Source: an uncultured Parabacteroides sp. (lineage in GTDB: Bacteria > Bacteroidota > Bacteroidia > Bacteroidales > Tannerellaceae). From it: a DNA stretch of 35,146 bases. The position numbers and the translations under genes were made by a program. Location of the stretch: assembly GCA_910577325.1 (NCBI GenBank), contig CAJTMR010000031.1, forward strand, positions 1 to 35,146. Reading direction: 5' to 3'. This document shows, piece by piece, positions 17,373-26,579 of the stretch. Below the pieces are notes generated by a model, which saw only the letters and a list, made by a program, of their open reading frames with translations, made no database searches and was not told the DNA's origin. The number at the start of each line of letters is the position of its first letter. Position 1 is the first letter of the stretch.

Positions 17373-17423
17373 CAACCCGAATTGTTATGAGGATAAGATA
17401 ATAATAAATAATATACAGCAAAG

Positions 17424-17576
17424 ATGAAAAGAACATTTCAACCTTCCAACCGGAAAAGAAAGAACAAGCACGGCTTCCGTTCAAGAATGGCTACAGCTAA
17501 TGGCCGCAGAGTATTAGCTTCCCGTCGTGCTAAAGGAAGAGCTAAATTAACAGTTTCTGACGAATACAACGGATAA
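17424..17576 (+). CDS. rpmH: 50S ribosomal protein L34
   Basis: 50 residues, very basic, with the universal L34 opening MKRTFQPSNRKRKNKHGFR, then RMATANGRRVLASRRAKGR and a short Bacteroidetes tail ending DEYNG. It is a structural protein of the large ribosomal subunit. It has its own consensus promoter and a terminator directly behind it, so it is mainly transcribed alone. It is not next to rnpA or dnaA as in many other phyla, which in my recollection is normal for Bacteroidales. Confidence 0.98.
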   Translation: MKRTFQPSNRKRKNKHGFRSRMATANGRRVLASRRAKGRAKLTVSDEYNG

Positions 17577-17601
17577 TTCTTTCCGTTTGAAGATTTTTCA
17601 T

Positions 17602-17648
17602 AAAGAAAGTAGAGGTTTTTACTAAAAAGCCTTTACTTTCTTTGTTTT
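17602..17648 (+). terminator. Intrinsic terminator of rpmH
   Basis: 14-base arms 17602-17615 and 17630-17643 pair fully with one G-U, and the loop can extend the stem (TTTTT-ACT-AAAAA). GTTTTAA follows. The T-run overlaps the next gene's promoter. Confidence 0.7.
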
Positions 17649-17671
17649 AACGGCTTTGTTTTCTACTTTTG
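17641..17671 (+). promoter_or_regulatory. Consensus promoter of the PASTA-rluD-ddl operon
   Basis: TTTG at 17641-17644, 19 bases, then TACTTTTG at 17664-17671, an exact match to TTTG-N19-TAnnTTTG. It starts inside the rpmH terminator and lies about 20 bases before the PASTA gene. Confidence 0.7.
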
Positions 17672-17690
17672 ATCCGCCGACAAATACGAA

Positions 17691-18329
17691 ATGGAAATGA
17701 AAGATTTTTTGGTTAAACTGATAAAGAATCCGTATGTCTTAAATTTGTTGCTGGCTGTGGTCGTGGCTTGTGCTTTGGTGTTCGGAACATTGAAGTGGCT
17801 CGATTCGTACACCCGGCATAACGAGGCTGTGGTAGTGCCGGATGTCAAGGGGTTGGGTATGGAAGAGGCCGCTGAGTTTTTCAAAAACAGTAATCTACGC
17901 TATAATGTGATTGATTCTGTCTTTTCGAAAGACGTGAAACCCGGCGCGATTGTCGAGTTGGTCCCGATGGCAGGTTCGAAAGTTAAGGAGGGGCGTATCG
18001 TGTTTGTCACTGTCAATGCGCTCACCTCGCAGATGGCTTCAATTCCGGAAGTGGAAGATCTTTCATTCCGTCAGGCTTACGCTATTCTCCGTGCACGCGG
18101 TTTTGAAAAGATCGAGATCGAATATGTATCCGGAGAATTCAAGGATCTGGCTCTTGGGGTCGAGTTGCGTGGGCGTGTCTTGAAGAAAGGCGAACATGTC
18201 CCGCTTATAGCTCCTTTGGTATTAAAGGTAAGCAATGGTGATGCAGAGGTATCGGCCGACTCGTTTGGACTCCCGGATGACAGTGTACCGGTCGAATCGT
18301 TGGATAGTGAAGAAGAAAACTGGTTTTAA
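17691..18329 (+). CDS. PASTA-domain membrane protein
   Basis: 212 residues. A single membrane helix (about residues 16-36) is followed by an outward-facing part with two PASTA domains (about residues 45-108, VVVPDVKGLGMEEA, and 113-182, IPEVEDLSFRQAYAIL) and an acidic tail. There is no kinase or transpeptidase domain attached, as is usual in Bacteroidetes. PASTA domains bind peptidoglycan-related ligands in other bacteria, and a cell-wall role fits the D-Ala-D-Ala ligase gene two genes downstream. An alternative start two codons later (17697) would change nothing. The next gene begins two bases after the stop. Confidence 0.88.
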   Translation: MEMKDFLVKLIKNPYVLNLLLAVVVACALVFGTLKWLDSYTRHNEAVVVPDVKGLGMEEAAEFFKNSNLRYNVIDSVFSKDVKPGAIVELVPMAGSKVKEGRIVFVTVNALTSQMASIPEVEDLSFRQAYAILRARGFEKIEIEYVSGEFKDLALGVELRGRVLKKGEHVPLIAPLVLKVSNGDAEVSADSFGLPDDSVPVESLDSEEENWF

Positions 18330-18331
18330 CT

Positions 18332-19411
18332 ATGGATAAGTTTTTGGACGAAATGGATGATGAACAGGTAGACGACCTGTTGCAACCGGAGGAGGGCGAA
18401 GACAAGGCGCCTCAACTGTATGAACACTTCCGCTTCGTTGCCGATCGCGGACAGTCGTTGTTGCGTGTGGATAAATTCTTGGTCGACCGGATGTTCGGTG
18501 CTACCCGCAACCGGATACAGTCGGCCGCCGATGCCGGTTGCATCATGGCAAACGGCAAACCGGTGAAAAGCAATTACCGGGTGAAACCGGAGGATGTCGT
18601 GACAATCATGATGACACGGCCTCCACGGACTTTCGAGATTCTCCCTGAAAATATTCCTATAAAAATCGTGTACGAAGATGACGATCTGCTGGTGGTCGAT
18701 AAGCCGGCAGGATTGGTCGTGCATCCCGGACACGGAAATTATACCGGAACGCTTGTGAATGCCCTTGCCTGGTATCTGAAAGACGATCCTACATACGATC
18801 CTAATGATCCGGCTTTGGGTCTCGTTCATCGTATTGACAAAGATACCTCCGGCCTGTTGGTTGTCGCCAAAAAGCCGGAGGCAAAAGCACACCTCAGCAT
18901 GCAATTCTTCCATAAGACAACCAAACGGGAATATCGTGCGTTGGTGTGGGGGATTGTACGTGAAGATGAAGGGAGGATTGAAGGAAATATAGGCCGTAAC
19001 CCGCGTGACCGTATGCAGATGACGGTTTTCCCTGAAGGCGACCAAGGAAAAACGGCGGTCACCCACTATTCCGTCCTGGAACGTCTGGGTTACGTTACGC
19101 TGGTGAAATGTCGTCTCGAAACCGGACGTACGCATCAGATACGTGTCCACATGAAATATATCGGGCATACGCTCTTCAATGACGAACGGTATGGTGGAAA
19201 TGAAATACTGAAGGGGACAACTTCTTCTAAATATAAACAATTTGTCGATAACAGTTTCGCTATTTGCCCTCGACAGGCGCTCCATGCCAAGACGCTGGGT
19301 TTTGTTCATCCGACTACGGGCGAGGAAATGTTTTTTGATTCCGAAATCCCTGCCGACATGACCGCGTTGATCGATAAATGGCGCGTATATGCAAATACTA
19401 AAGAACTATAG
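18332..19411 (+). CDS. RluA/RluD-family 23S rRNA pseudouridine synthase
   Basis: 359 residues. An acidic N-terminal extension of about 35 residues precedes an S4 RNA-binding domain (about 45-105, LLRVDKFLVDRM...). The catalytic domain contains the signature HRIDKDTSGLLVVAK, whose Asp is the catalytic residue, and the family's GRTHQIRVHMKYIGH block. The enzyme isomerises uridines in 23S rRNA; the S4 domain and length suggest the RluD type, which modifies helix 69, but exact target sites cannot be told from sequence. It is co-transcribed with the PASTA and ddl genes, with no gap to ddl. Confidence 0.93.
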   Translation: MDKFLDEMDDEQVDDLLQPEEGEDKAPQLYEHFRFVADRGQSLLRVDKFLVDRMFGATRNRIQSAADAGCIMANGKPVKSNYRVKPEDVVTIMMTRPPRTFEILPENIPIKIVYEDDDLLVVDKPAGLVVHPGHGNYTGTLVNALAWYLKDDPTYDPNDPALGLVHRIDKDTSGLLVVAKKPEAKAHLSMQFFHKTTKREYRALVWGIVREDEGRIEGNIGRNPRDRMQMTVFPEGDQGKTAVTHYSVLERLGYVTLVKCRLETGRTHQIRVHMKYIGHTLFNDERYGGNEILKGTTSSKYKQFVDNSFAICPRQALHAKTLGFVHPTTGEEMFFDSEIPADMTALIDKWRVYANTKEL

Positions 19412-20392
19412 ATGATGAAAAGGAATATTGCTATTGTGGCCGGAGGAGATTCCTCCGAAATCGTTATTTCATTAAAAAGTGCGGAAGGAATCTTCTCTTT
19501 TCTTGATAAAGACAAATATAATGTATATATTGCCATCGTAAAAAGAGACGAATGGGCAGTAAAACTTCCCAGCGGGGAACACACACCAATAGACAAGAAT
19601 GATTTTAGTTTCCGTGAGGACGGCGAGATCAGGCATTTTGATTTCGCCTATATTACGATCCATGGAACTCCGGGAGAAGACGGACGTCTGCAAGGATATT
19701 TCGATATGATCGGAATGCCGTATTCTTCTTGTGGTATGTTTGTAAGTGCGCTTACATTCAATAAGTTTGCTTGCAATCATTATCTGAAAGGATTCGGTGT
19801 TAATATCGCTCGTTCCATACATTTGTTTAAGGGACAGACTGTGACGGACGAAGAAGTGGTCAGCCGTTTGGGGCTTCCGGTCTTTATAAAACCGAACGAC
19901 GGAGGCAGTAGCTTCGGGGTGACGAAAGTGAAAGAGGCTTCGGCTATCCAGCCGGCAATTGCCAAAGCTTTCGGCGAAGGCAGGGAAGTGGTCATCGAGA
20001 GCTTCATCGAAGGGACCGAGGTGACGTGCGGTTGCTATAAGACTGCCGGTAAGGAAGTGGTGTTTCCGCTTACCGAAGTCGTTACGGATAATGAGTTCTT
20101 TGATTTCGACGCCAAGTATAACGGACAGGTACAGGAAATCACGCCTGCCCGCATTTCTGCCGAACTGACGGAAAAGGTACAAAGCGAAACATCAAGGATT
20201 TACGATATTTTGGGGGCAAAAGGATTGATCCGCGTGGATTATATTATTCCGGCTGACGGCGAGCCGAAGTTGCTTGAAATCAATACGACTCCCGGTATGA
20301 CGGCGACCAGTTTTATCCCGCAGCAGGTACGTGCAGCAGGTCTGGATATAAAAGATGTGATGACAGATATTATAGAAAACGAGTTTAACTGA
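19412..20392 (+). CDS. ddl: D-alanine--D-alanine ligase
   Basis: 326 residues, starting on the base after the previous stop (two adjacent ATGs; either may serve). An ATP-grasp enzyme making the D-Ala-D-Ala dipeptide for peptidoglycan in the cytoplasm. Visible motifs: N-terminal IAIVAGGDSSE, central FIKPNDGGSSFGVTKV (ATP grip), VVIESFIEGTEVTCG, and the C-terminal metal-binding LLEINTTPGMTATS. The length is normal. The third gene of the operon beginning at the promoter at 17641. Confidence 0.95.
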   Translation: MMKRNIAIVAGGDSSEIVISLKSAEGIFSFLDKDKYNVYIAIVKRDEWAVKLPSGEHTPIDKNDFSFREDGEIRHFDFAYITIHGTPGEDGRLQGYFDMIGMPYSSCGMFVSALTFNKFACNHYLKGFGVNIARSIHLFKGQTVTDEEVVSRLGLPVFIKPNDGGSSFGVTKVKEASAIQPAIAKAFGEGREVVIESFIEGTEVTCGCYKTAGKEVVFPLTEVVTDNEFFDFDAKYNGQVQEITPARISAELTEKVQSETSRIYDILGAKGLIRVDYIIPADGEPKLLEINTTPGMTATSFIPQQVRAAGLDIKDVMTDIIENEFN

Positions 20393-20453
20393 TTGAAAAT
20401 TGAAGATTGAGAATAAAATTCGGAACATTCAACTCTCAACTTTCAATTTTCAA
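20393..20453. repeat. Intergenic inverted repeat of TTGAAAATTGAA type
   Basis: 20-base arms 20393-20412 and 20434-20453 are reverse complements with two mismatches. The unit TTGAAAATTGAAAGTT also occurs at the permease 1-TolC junction (about 12477-12492). Such AT-rich repeats may be dispersed intergenic elements; no T-run follows, so termination is not implied. Confidence 0.6.
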
Positions 20454-20470
20454 CTTTCAATTATAAAAAT

Positions 20471-21628
20471 ATGGAAGTTCCTATTAATTTTGACGATATC
20501 CGTCCGCTGAACAACGATGAGGTGGAAGACGCGATCGAATCGCTGATTGCCAACCCGGACTTCGAGCGGGCTTTCCGGTACATCAAACCGGACGTGGACT
20601 GGAAAGAGTTTTCGGAAACCATGCGTTCCTTCAAGACAAAGGAGGATTTCAAGGCGAAGTTGGCGTATGAAGCGGTCATGATGGTGGCAAACAAAACTAC
20701 TTTTTCGCTGACGATTTCCGGTCGTAGCCGTTTGCCGGAAGATAAACAGCCTTGTACTTTTATATCTAATCACCGCGACATCGTACTGGATGCTTCTTTT
20801 TTGAACGTCATGTTGTATGACGTCGGCTATGGCATGACCCAGGTGGCTATCGGCAATAACTTGCTGATCCGTCCGTGGATCGAAACGCTGGTCCGTCTGA
20901 ACAACAGCTTCATTGTGAAGCGTAATGTCCCGGTACGCCAAATGCTGGAAGTGAGCAACCTTCTTTCTGCTTATATCCGCCATACGATTACGGAGACGAA
21001 AGAGTCTATCTGGATCGCGCAGCGTGAAGGCCGTGCCAAGGATTCGGACGACCGTACCCAGGGCAGTATCCTGAAGATGCTGAATATGAGCGGCGACAAG
21101 GATATCCTGTCGAATCTGATGGAACTGAATATTTTCCCGGTTGCCATCTCGTATGAGTTCGATCCGTGTGATTTCCTGAAAGCAAAAGAATTCCAGCAGA
21201 AACGCGATGATCCGGATTTCGTGAAGAGCCAGCGTGACGATTTGTTGAGCATGGAAACCGGTATTCTGAATAACAAGGGGCGTGTTCATTTCACCCTGAC
21301 TTCCCCGATTAACGATCAGTTGGCAAAACTGGACCCGAATATGGAGAAGAACGAGTTGATCGCCGCTATCGCTTCCATTATCGACAAGCAGATTTACAAG
21401 CACTACCGTTTTTATCCTTGCAACTACGTGGCATACGATATGCTGACAGGTACGCATCGTTTCAGCGAGCATTACGGACTGAAAGACAAAAAGCAGTTTG
21501 AAGATTATCTGCAAGGTCAGTTGGACAAGATCGTATTGCCGAATAAAGATGAAGCATTTCTCCGCACGAAAATCCTGGAAATGTACACGAATCCGTTGAA
21601 GAATTTCCTTTTGGCCGAAAACGAATAA
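20471..21628 (+). CDS. PlsC-like acyltransferase (1-acylglycerol-3-phosphate type)
   Basis: 385 residues, no signal peptide. The acyltransferase motif I appears as SNHRDIVLD (near residues 98-106), with one residue more than the usual H-x4-D spacing, and motif III as REGRAKDSDDRTQ. The N-terminal 80 residues are family-specific. It probably transfers an acyl chain to a glycerol phosphate or other lipid acceptor at the inner membrane face; the true acceptor is unknown. The 78-base gap to ddl contains the inverted repeat, so it may be co-transcribed with ddl or have its own promoter. A strong terminator closes the unit. Confidence 0.82.
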   Translation: MEVPINFDDIRPLNNDEVEDAIESLIANPDFERAFRYIKPDVDWKEFSETMRSFKTKEDFKAKLAYEAVMMVANKTTFSLTISGRSRLPEDKQPCTFISNHRDIVLDASFLNVMLYDVGYGMTQVAIGNNLLIRPWIETLVRLNNSFIVKRNVPVRQMLEVSNLLSAYIRHTITETKESIWIAQREGRAKDSDDRTQGSILKMLNMSGDKDILSNLMELNIFPVAISYEFDPCDFLKAKEFQQKRDDPDFVKSQRDDLLSMETGILNNKGRVHFTLTSPINDQLAKLDPNMEKNELIAAIASIIDKQIYKHYRFYPCNYVAYDMLTGTHRFSEHYGLKDKKQFEDYLQGQLDKIVLPNKDEAFLRTKILEMYTNPLKNFLLAENE

Positions 21629-21657
21629 GCTAAATTTGATTCAAATAGCTTTAGTGT

Positions 21658-21698
21658 AAGCCGTTCCGCCTTGAAACTTAGGGGCGGTCGGCTTTTTT
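21658..21698 (+). terminator. Strong intrinsic terminator
   Basis: AAGCCG-TT-CCGCC pairs with GGCGG-T-CGGCTT around a short loop, followed directly by TTTTTTCTTTTT. It ends the ddl-acyltransferase unit 30 bases after the stop. Confidence 0.85.
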
Positions 21699-21727
21699 CT
21701 TTTTATTTGTGTGAGATTATGACTTGA

Positions 21728-22333
21728 TTATAATCTGAATCTGTAGCCGACTCCGAAATAAAAAGAACGGCACTGGAATCCGTTACTTTCTTTGAACATA
21801 CTTGTCAATCCCAATTGATATCGCAAGTCAAAAGACAAATTATATGCAGTATCATATCCGATCCCTACGACCATGCTTAAATTGACAGGACATTTTTCCT
21901 CTGATTGGATTTGAGTTTCTCCTTCCAATTCCATATTCTGTTTTAATAACAATCCGATTTGTGGTCCGACTTGAAGATTCAACCCCGTCTTATGTTTGAA
22001 TTTGACTAAGATTGGAATTTCAAGGCAATGAAAATACATATTAAATTTTAATGATTTAGAATCGCTTGGTGTTTCATATTCAATGATTTTGTCACTGAAG
22101 CCTTGTTTCATGTATAACAACTCGGATAACAGGCTAAAGTATTGATTGAATTGATATTCACTTGCAAGACCTCCATTTATACCTATATTGTTGTACGATG
22201 GATTTTTGCCTTCTCCCGGCAAATTCATTGTAGATGCATTTAATCCGAGTTTTCCGCCAATGAACCATTGGGCATGGAGGGGAATAAAGAGAAGTGCAAG
22301 TGTAATTAATAAAAAAAACTTTCTTGTATTCAT
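21728..22333 (-). CDS. Small outer-membrane beta-barrel protein (PorT-like)
   Basis: 201 residues from the ATG at 22333; an upstream start at 22354 would add seven residues before the signal. A Sec signal peptide (MNTRKFFLLITLALLFIPLHA) precedes the first strand (WFIGGKLGLNAS). Alternating strands such as YFSLLSELLYMKQGF, IPILVKFKHK and LQVGPQIGLLL follow, and it ends with FYFGVGYRFRL, whose terminal hydrophobic residue is an outer-membrane insertion signal. It resembles the outer-membrane beta-barrel/PorT family, usually of unknown function. It lies 60 bases behind the two-component sensor on the same strand and could be co-transcribed with it. Confidence 0.8.
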   Translation of the reverse strand: MNTRKFFLLITLALLFIPLHAQWFIGGKLGLNASTMNLPGEGKNPSYNNIGINGGLASEYQFNQYFSLLSELLYMKQGFSDKIIEYETPSDSKSLKFNMYFHCLEIPILVKFKHKTGLNLQVGPQIGLLLKQNMELEGETQIQSEEKCPVNLSMVVGIGYDTAYNLSFDLRYQLGLTSMFKESNGFQCRSFYFGVGYRFRL

Positions 22334-22393
22334 AACTTTTTTGACTATTGACATTTATTTTATAACGAGATAAATATTGAAATATTGCCAGGC

Positions 22394-25300
22394 CTATTTA
22401 TTCTCTTTTGCGTAATTGGACGGGCTCATGCCGAACTGCTTGATGAAGGCGGACCAGAAGTAGGACTGGGAGCTGAAACCACAGGCTTCCGAAATCTCGT
22501 ATATCTTCATGTTCCCCTGTATCAACAGCTCGGCGGCCTTTTTCAGACGGCTTATCTTGATCAACTCGTTAGGAGTCAGGTCGGAGATGGCACGTATCTT
22601 CCGGTACAAGGTCGGTCGGCTCAGGTGCATCAGGTCTGCGATCATGTTTACATCTAAGGCTGGGTTGCCGATATGCTCGTTGATGATCTCGTTCAGTTTT
22701 TCCAGGAAACTTTCGTCCGCTTTGGTATAGGCCATCGATTTCATATTCGCGATCGGGGAGTTGAAATAGAATTTGCGTATGTTGTCGCGGTTGGAGATCA
22801 GGTTGGAAATCTGTGCCATCAACAGGTTGGTGGAGAAGGGTTTGTCCAGGTAAGCGTCGGCTCCTAATTCCAGACCTTCGAGGCGCGACTGCATGGTGTT
22901 TTTGGCCGTCAGCAGGATGACCGGTATATGGCTGAACTCGATCTCCGTCTTCACCTCTTTCAAAAGGGCGAAACCGTCCATGACGGGCATCATCACGTCG
23001 CTGATAATCAGTTGGAAACTGCGTTCCTTTAAGAGCGCGATTGCTTCGGCTCCGTTTCCGGCTATCTCTACATTATATAACTGGTTGACTTCGTCGGCGA
23101 TGAAAACGGCCATTTCCTTGTTGTCTTCGACAATCAGGATCGTCGGGCGCGATTCGTCGCGGATGAACTCCGTTTTCTGAGGTACGACCTGTGCCGTTGC
23201 TTCCTCTTCCGGTTGCTTGATGGATTCGGGCAGTTTGACGGGCAGGGTCAGGCGGAACATCGTCATGGACGGGCTGTCGGTGAAAGTTTCCACTTGCAAG
23301 CCGCCGTGGTGCATTTCCGCCAGCGAACGTGCCAAGGGCAGCCCGAGGCCTGTACCCGGTTTGCTGCCAGCATCCCCGTCCATCCGGTAGAAGGGTTCGA
23401 ATATCTTTTCCCTTAATTCCGTGGGGATAGGAGTGCCGTCGTTGATAAAGTCGATCGTGAATGTTTCATAATCGGGAGCAAGTTGCAGGCGTACGATGAT
23501 ACTGCCGGACGCATATTTGATTGCGTTTGTAAACAGGTTGCTGAATATCTTCGTGATCGCCTCTTTGTCCACGAATACGTACAATTCCGGCAGAGACAAA
23601 TCGAGGTTCAGCAATAGGTTGTGTGCCGTTGCCGATTCCTGGAACCGCTTGGCTGTCTCGTTCAGGAGCGAGACGATCTCTGTCCGGACGAAACTGAGGC
23701 GATATCCTTCGATCTCTGTTTTGCGGAAGTCCAGCAACTGGTTGACCAATGACAGCAGGCGCGATACGTTTTTATCCATCAGCGTAAGCGACTTGTTCTC
23801 TTTTTCCCCGATCTTGTCGGATTTCAGCAGGCGTTCGAGCGGGTTCTTGATCAGGGTGAGTGGCGTACGGATCTCATGGGCGATGTTGATGAAGAAATCG
23901 ATCTTGGCCTGATAAAGCTCCTTTTCTTTCTGGTCTTCGAACAACTGCATGTTGTAGGCCATCGTTCGTTTGGTCTTCCGGCGCCAGGACCAGAAAGAAC
24001 CGGCGATGATGCCGATGATGCCGGCAATATAAGAGACATACGCCATGTCGGATGCCCACCAGGGCGGCAAAACGGTGATGTCCAGTCGTGTCGGAGTGTC
24101 GCTCCAGTTGTTCGACAGGTTGGCTGCGCGTACCTCGAAAGTGTAATCACCCGGATGTAGTTCGGCGAAATAGACCGTGTTGCGTTCGCCGATCGGAATC
24201 CATTCCTTGTCCATATTCCCCATCCGGTAGGCATACCGGACGGAGCCGGGGGCGATAAAATTGAGCGCGGAGAAGTTGATACTGAATGTGGACTGTTTGT
24301 AGGTCAGTGTGATCTTCTTTGTCTCCGATTCGGCGGAGCAGTTGACGATATGGGTCTCTCCTGCCTCATTCTGGATTTCGAGACTTCCTAAGTGGACGGC
24401 CATCTTTTCGGTAGCCGGGACTACTTCGGTCGGTTTGAAATGGATAAAACCCTTGACTGAACCGAAATAGAAAGTTCCTTCCTCATCTTTGAAAGCGGAG
24501 TTATCGTTGAACTGGCGGGTGATCAGTCCGTGGGACTCCGTATAGGTCGTGATCTTGCCCGTTCCGGTTTCCAGGCAGGCGAGTCCGTTGGCGGTACTGA
24601 TCCATAAGTTTTCGTTTTCATCAGGCAGGATGCGGAAGGCGACATTGCTCGGCATACCGTTCTTTACCGTGTAGTGCAGGGATTCGCCGGTCTGGAAGTC
24701 ATATTTGATAACCCCTTCTACGGTGGCAAACCACATATTGCCGTCTTTGTCCTCGCAGGCGTCGTTGACGAAATTGTGGCGTTGGGTGTTCAACTTGTCG
24801 TATGGCAGATACATGCCGGTATTGCTGATCGGATTGTAATAGAAACTGCGGTTGAACATGCCGGTCCAGATTCTACCTAATCGGTCTTCGTAGATACAGT
24901 TGACTGCAAAAGGAGGAAACTGTGGGGCGTAGAGGAAGCGGTCATTCAGGAAGTCATATTTATATACCCCGTCATCGGTTCCGACATAGACTTGCCCTTC
25001 CTGTAAGACTTTTATGCAGCGCACGGTGCTGTTCTTTACCGTCACGGAATCTTTCAGCAGGTTGTAATGCCTGATTACCTTTCTTGTTTTAATATCCATC
25101 AGGTCGATACCGTGGATAACGTGTCCGATCCAAAGCCGGTCGCCCGATGCAGCCAGCCCCCGGATGTTGGTGTGCGACAATCCGTTTCCCCCCGGAACCG
25201 GTTGGTAGTTGGTGAATGTCCCGGTTTTCTTTTCCAGGCAGTTGATACCTGCGTCTTCCGTCCCGACCCATATATTGCCGTAAGCATCGGTACAAATATC

Positions 25301-26362
25301 GCGGATCACTTCTCCTTTCATCGAATGCTGTCCGTCCCAGGGATAATGCACATGGAAAGGCCGGAAAGGCGAGTAATAATTAAGGCCGTTTTGGTGGAAA
25401 CAAATCCAGATACCGTTTTCCCGGTCCCGGCAGAAAGCCGAAATGAAATGGCTCGATAGCGCGTACGGGTCCAACGGGTCCTGCCGGATGCGGGTATATT
25501 CGCCTGTTTCGATCTTATAGATAAACAAACCGGAGTCTGTCCCGATCCACAACTCGCTCTCATCCTTTTCCATGAAACTATTGATCAGGATGGTCAGTTG
25601 CTTGATCTTTTGAATGTTCAAATCCTGGTAATCAAGTGTCGCCGGATCGAAGATCTTAACGTCGTCATGCTCGAAAGCGATGTAAATGCGGTCGGTAGTA
25701 GGAGACGGATACAACATGGATATCTTTCGCGGGATACCGGGAGAGGAATGGGCGAATACATTATACGATTCCGTTGTCCCGTCTTCGGGGTTCAGCAATG
25801 AAATCTGTCCGTTTGAACTTCCGATCCATATATGGTTTTCGCGGGTAATACAAAACGAGGTATAGCTTTGGTTGTTCTCCGGCGCGAAGATACGGAACTG
25901 CTTGTCCTCCGTATTGAACCGGATCAGGTTGCCGTCCATCAGTATCCATAACTTATTGTCGCTGTCGAACTGGAAAATGCCGATCCCTTTGTCTGCCGTG
26001 AAAGGAATATGCCGGAACGATTCTTTCTCATCGTCATATTGGTATAATCCCGAAAGTGTTCCGACCCACAAATCGCCGTTCATGTCGCAACCCAGGCATG
26101 TGATCCAGTTGCTTCCCAATGTCTCGGTTTCGTCGGGGTCGTTACGGAATACTTTGAAGGTATATCCGTCGAAGCGGTTCAAGCCGTCGCGCGTCCCGAT
26201 CCAGATGTATCCTTTCCTGTCCTGTACGCAGCAGGTGGCCATATTGTCGCTGAGCCCGTTTTCGACTTGGTAATGGCGGAAAAGATAGTTGCTGTCGTCT
26301 GCATGTATCCGGGTGAGACAAAATATGGATAGGACGGATAAGATTAACTTCAGATGTTTCAT
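22394..26362 (-). CDS. Hybrid two-component system sensor/regulator (HTCS)
   Basis: 1322 residues, one-protein phosphorelay. Order: signal peptide (about 1-21), a periplasmic sensor of many regulatory-propeller repeats (about 28-690, with recurrent xIWIGTxxGL), a Y_Y_Y domain (about 690-765), one membrane helix (about 772-795), a histidine kinase with phospho-acceptor His829 in AHEIRTP, an ATPase with GTGLGLPLAR near 1005, a receiver with Asp1122 (SDVMMPVMDG), and an AraC-type DNA-binding domain to the end (about 1225-1322). HTCS proteins usually sense oligosaccharides and switch on adjacent polysaccharide-utilisation genes. Here no susC/susD pair is within the window; the nearest candidates are the divergent MFS permease and the barrel gene downstream. 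The target is therefore uncertain. Confidence 0.95.
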   Translation of the reverse strand: MKHLKLILSVLSIFCLTRIHADDSNYLFRHYQVENGLSDNMATCCVQDRKGYIWIGTRDGLNRFDGYTFKVFRNDPDETETLGSNWITCLGCDMNGDLWVGTLSGLYQYDDEKESFRHIPFTADKGIGIFQFDSDNKLWILMDGNLIRFNTEDKQFRIFAPENNQSYTSFCITRENHIWIGSSNGQISLLNPEDGTTESYNVFAHSSPGIPRKISMLYPSPTTDRIYIAFEHDDVKIFDPATLDYQDLNIQKIKQLTILINSFMEKDESELWIGTDSGLFIYKIETGEYTRIRQDPLDPYALSSHFISAFCRDRENGIWICFHQNGLNYYSPFRPFHVHYPWDGQHSMKGEVIRDICTDAYGNIWVGTEDAGINCLEKKTGTFTNYQPVPGGNGLSHTNIRGLAASGDRLWIGHVIHGIDLMDIKTRKVIRHYNLLKDSVTVKNSTVRCIKVLQEGQVYVGTDDGVYKYDFLNDRFLYAPQFPPFAVNCIYEDRLGRIWTGMFNRSFYYNPISNTGMYLPYDKLNTQRHNFVNDACEDKDGNMWFATVEGVIKYDFQTGESLHYTVKNGMPSNVAFRILPDENENLWISTANGLACLETGTGKITTYTESHGLITRQFNDNSAFKDEEGTFYFGSVKGFIHFKPTEVVPATEKMAVHLGSLEIQNEAGETHIVNCSAESETKKITLTYKQSTFSINFSALNFIAPGSVRYAYRMGNMDKEWIPIGERNTVYFAELHPGDYTFEVRAANLSNNWSDTPTRLDITVLPPWWASDMAYVSYIAGIIGIIAGSFWSWRRKTKRTMAYNMQLFEDQKEKELYQAKIDFFINIAHEIRTPLTLIKNPLERLLKSDKIGEKENKSLTLMDKNVSRLLSLVNQLLDFRKTEIEGYRLSFVRTEIVSLLNETAKRFQESATAHNLLLNLDLSLPELYVFVDKEAITKIFSNLFTNAIKYASGSIIVRLQLAPDYETFTIDFINDGTPIPTELREKIFEPFYRMDGDAGSKPGTGLGLPLARSLAEMHHGGLQVETFTDSPSMTMFRLTLPVKLPESIKQPEEEATAQVVPQKTEFIRDESRPTILIVEDNKEMAVFIADEVNQLYNVEIAGNGAEAIALLKERSFQLIISDVMMPVMDGFALLKEVKTEIEFSHIPVILLTAKNTMQSRLEGLELGADAYLDKPFSTNLLMAQISNLISNRDNIRKFYFNSPIANMKSMAYTKADESFLEKLNEIINEHIGNPALDVNMIADLMHLSRPTLYRKIRAISDLTPNELIKISRLKKAAELLIQGNMKIYEISEACGFSSQSYFWSAFIKQFGMSPSNYAKENK

Positions 26363-26531
26363 ATATGACTTTGCTATTATGGGCGAAAGATACTGAAAAA
26401 TGTATTATGGATTTTCTTTTATCGTATCACGGATTTCATAAATCATCTCAATAAGGGGGATAAAGGCAGATAATGAGATGAATACGGAAAAGATTGCAAC
26501 AAGGTCAAACAAACCGGCACAAGGGAATCGA

Positions 26532-26539
26532 TACATTTG
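26532..26539 (+). promoter_or_regulatory. Possible -7 box for the MFS permease
   Basis: TACATTTG fits TAnnTTTG and lies 40 bases before the ATG at 26580. No matching distal TTG is seen, so activation, perhaps by the divergent HTCS, is possible. A weaker TATCTTTC on the - strand (26392-26385) could serve the HTCS gene. Confidence 0.35.
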
Positions 26540-26579
26540 CGACATGTCAAACACAGGTCATAAAAAACCTTTTAGTCTA

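Noticed and set aside
18326..19309. Open frame of 327 codons on the - strand
   Set aside because: Antisense to the pseudouridine synthase, which carries the HRIDKDTSG signature; no independent support.
20450..21514. Open frame of 354 codons on the - strand
   Set aside because: Antisense shadow of the acyltransferase; no signal, domain or start context of its own.
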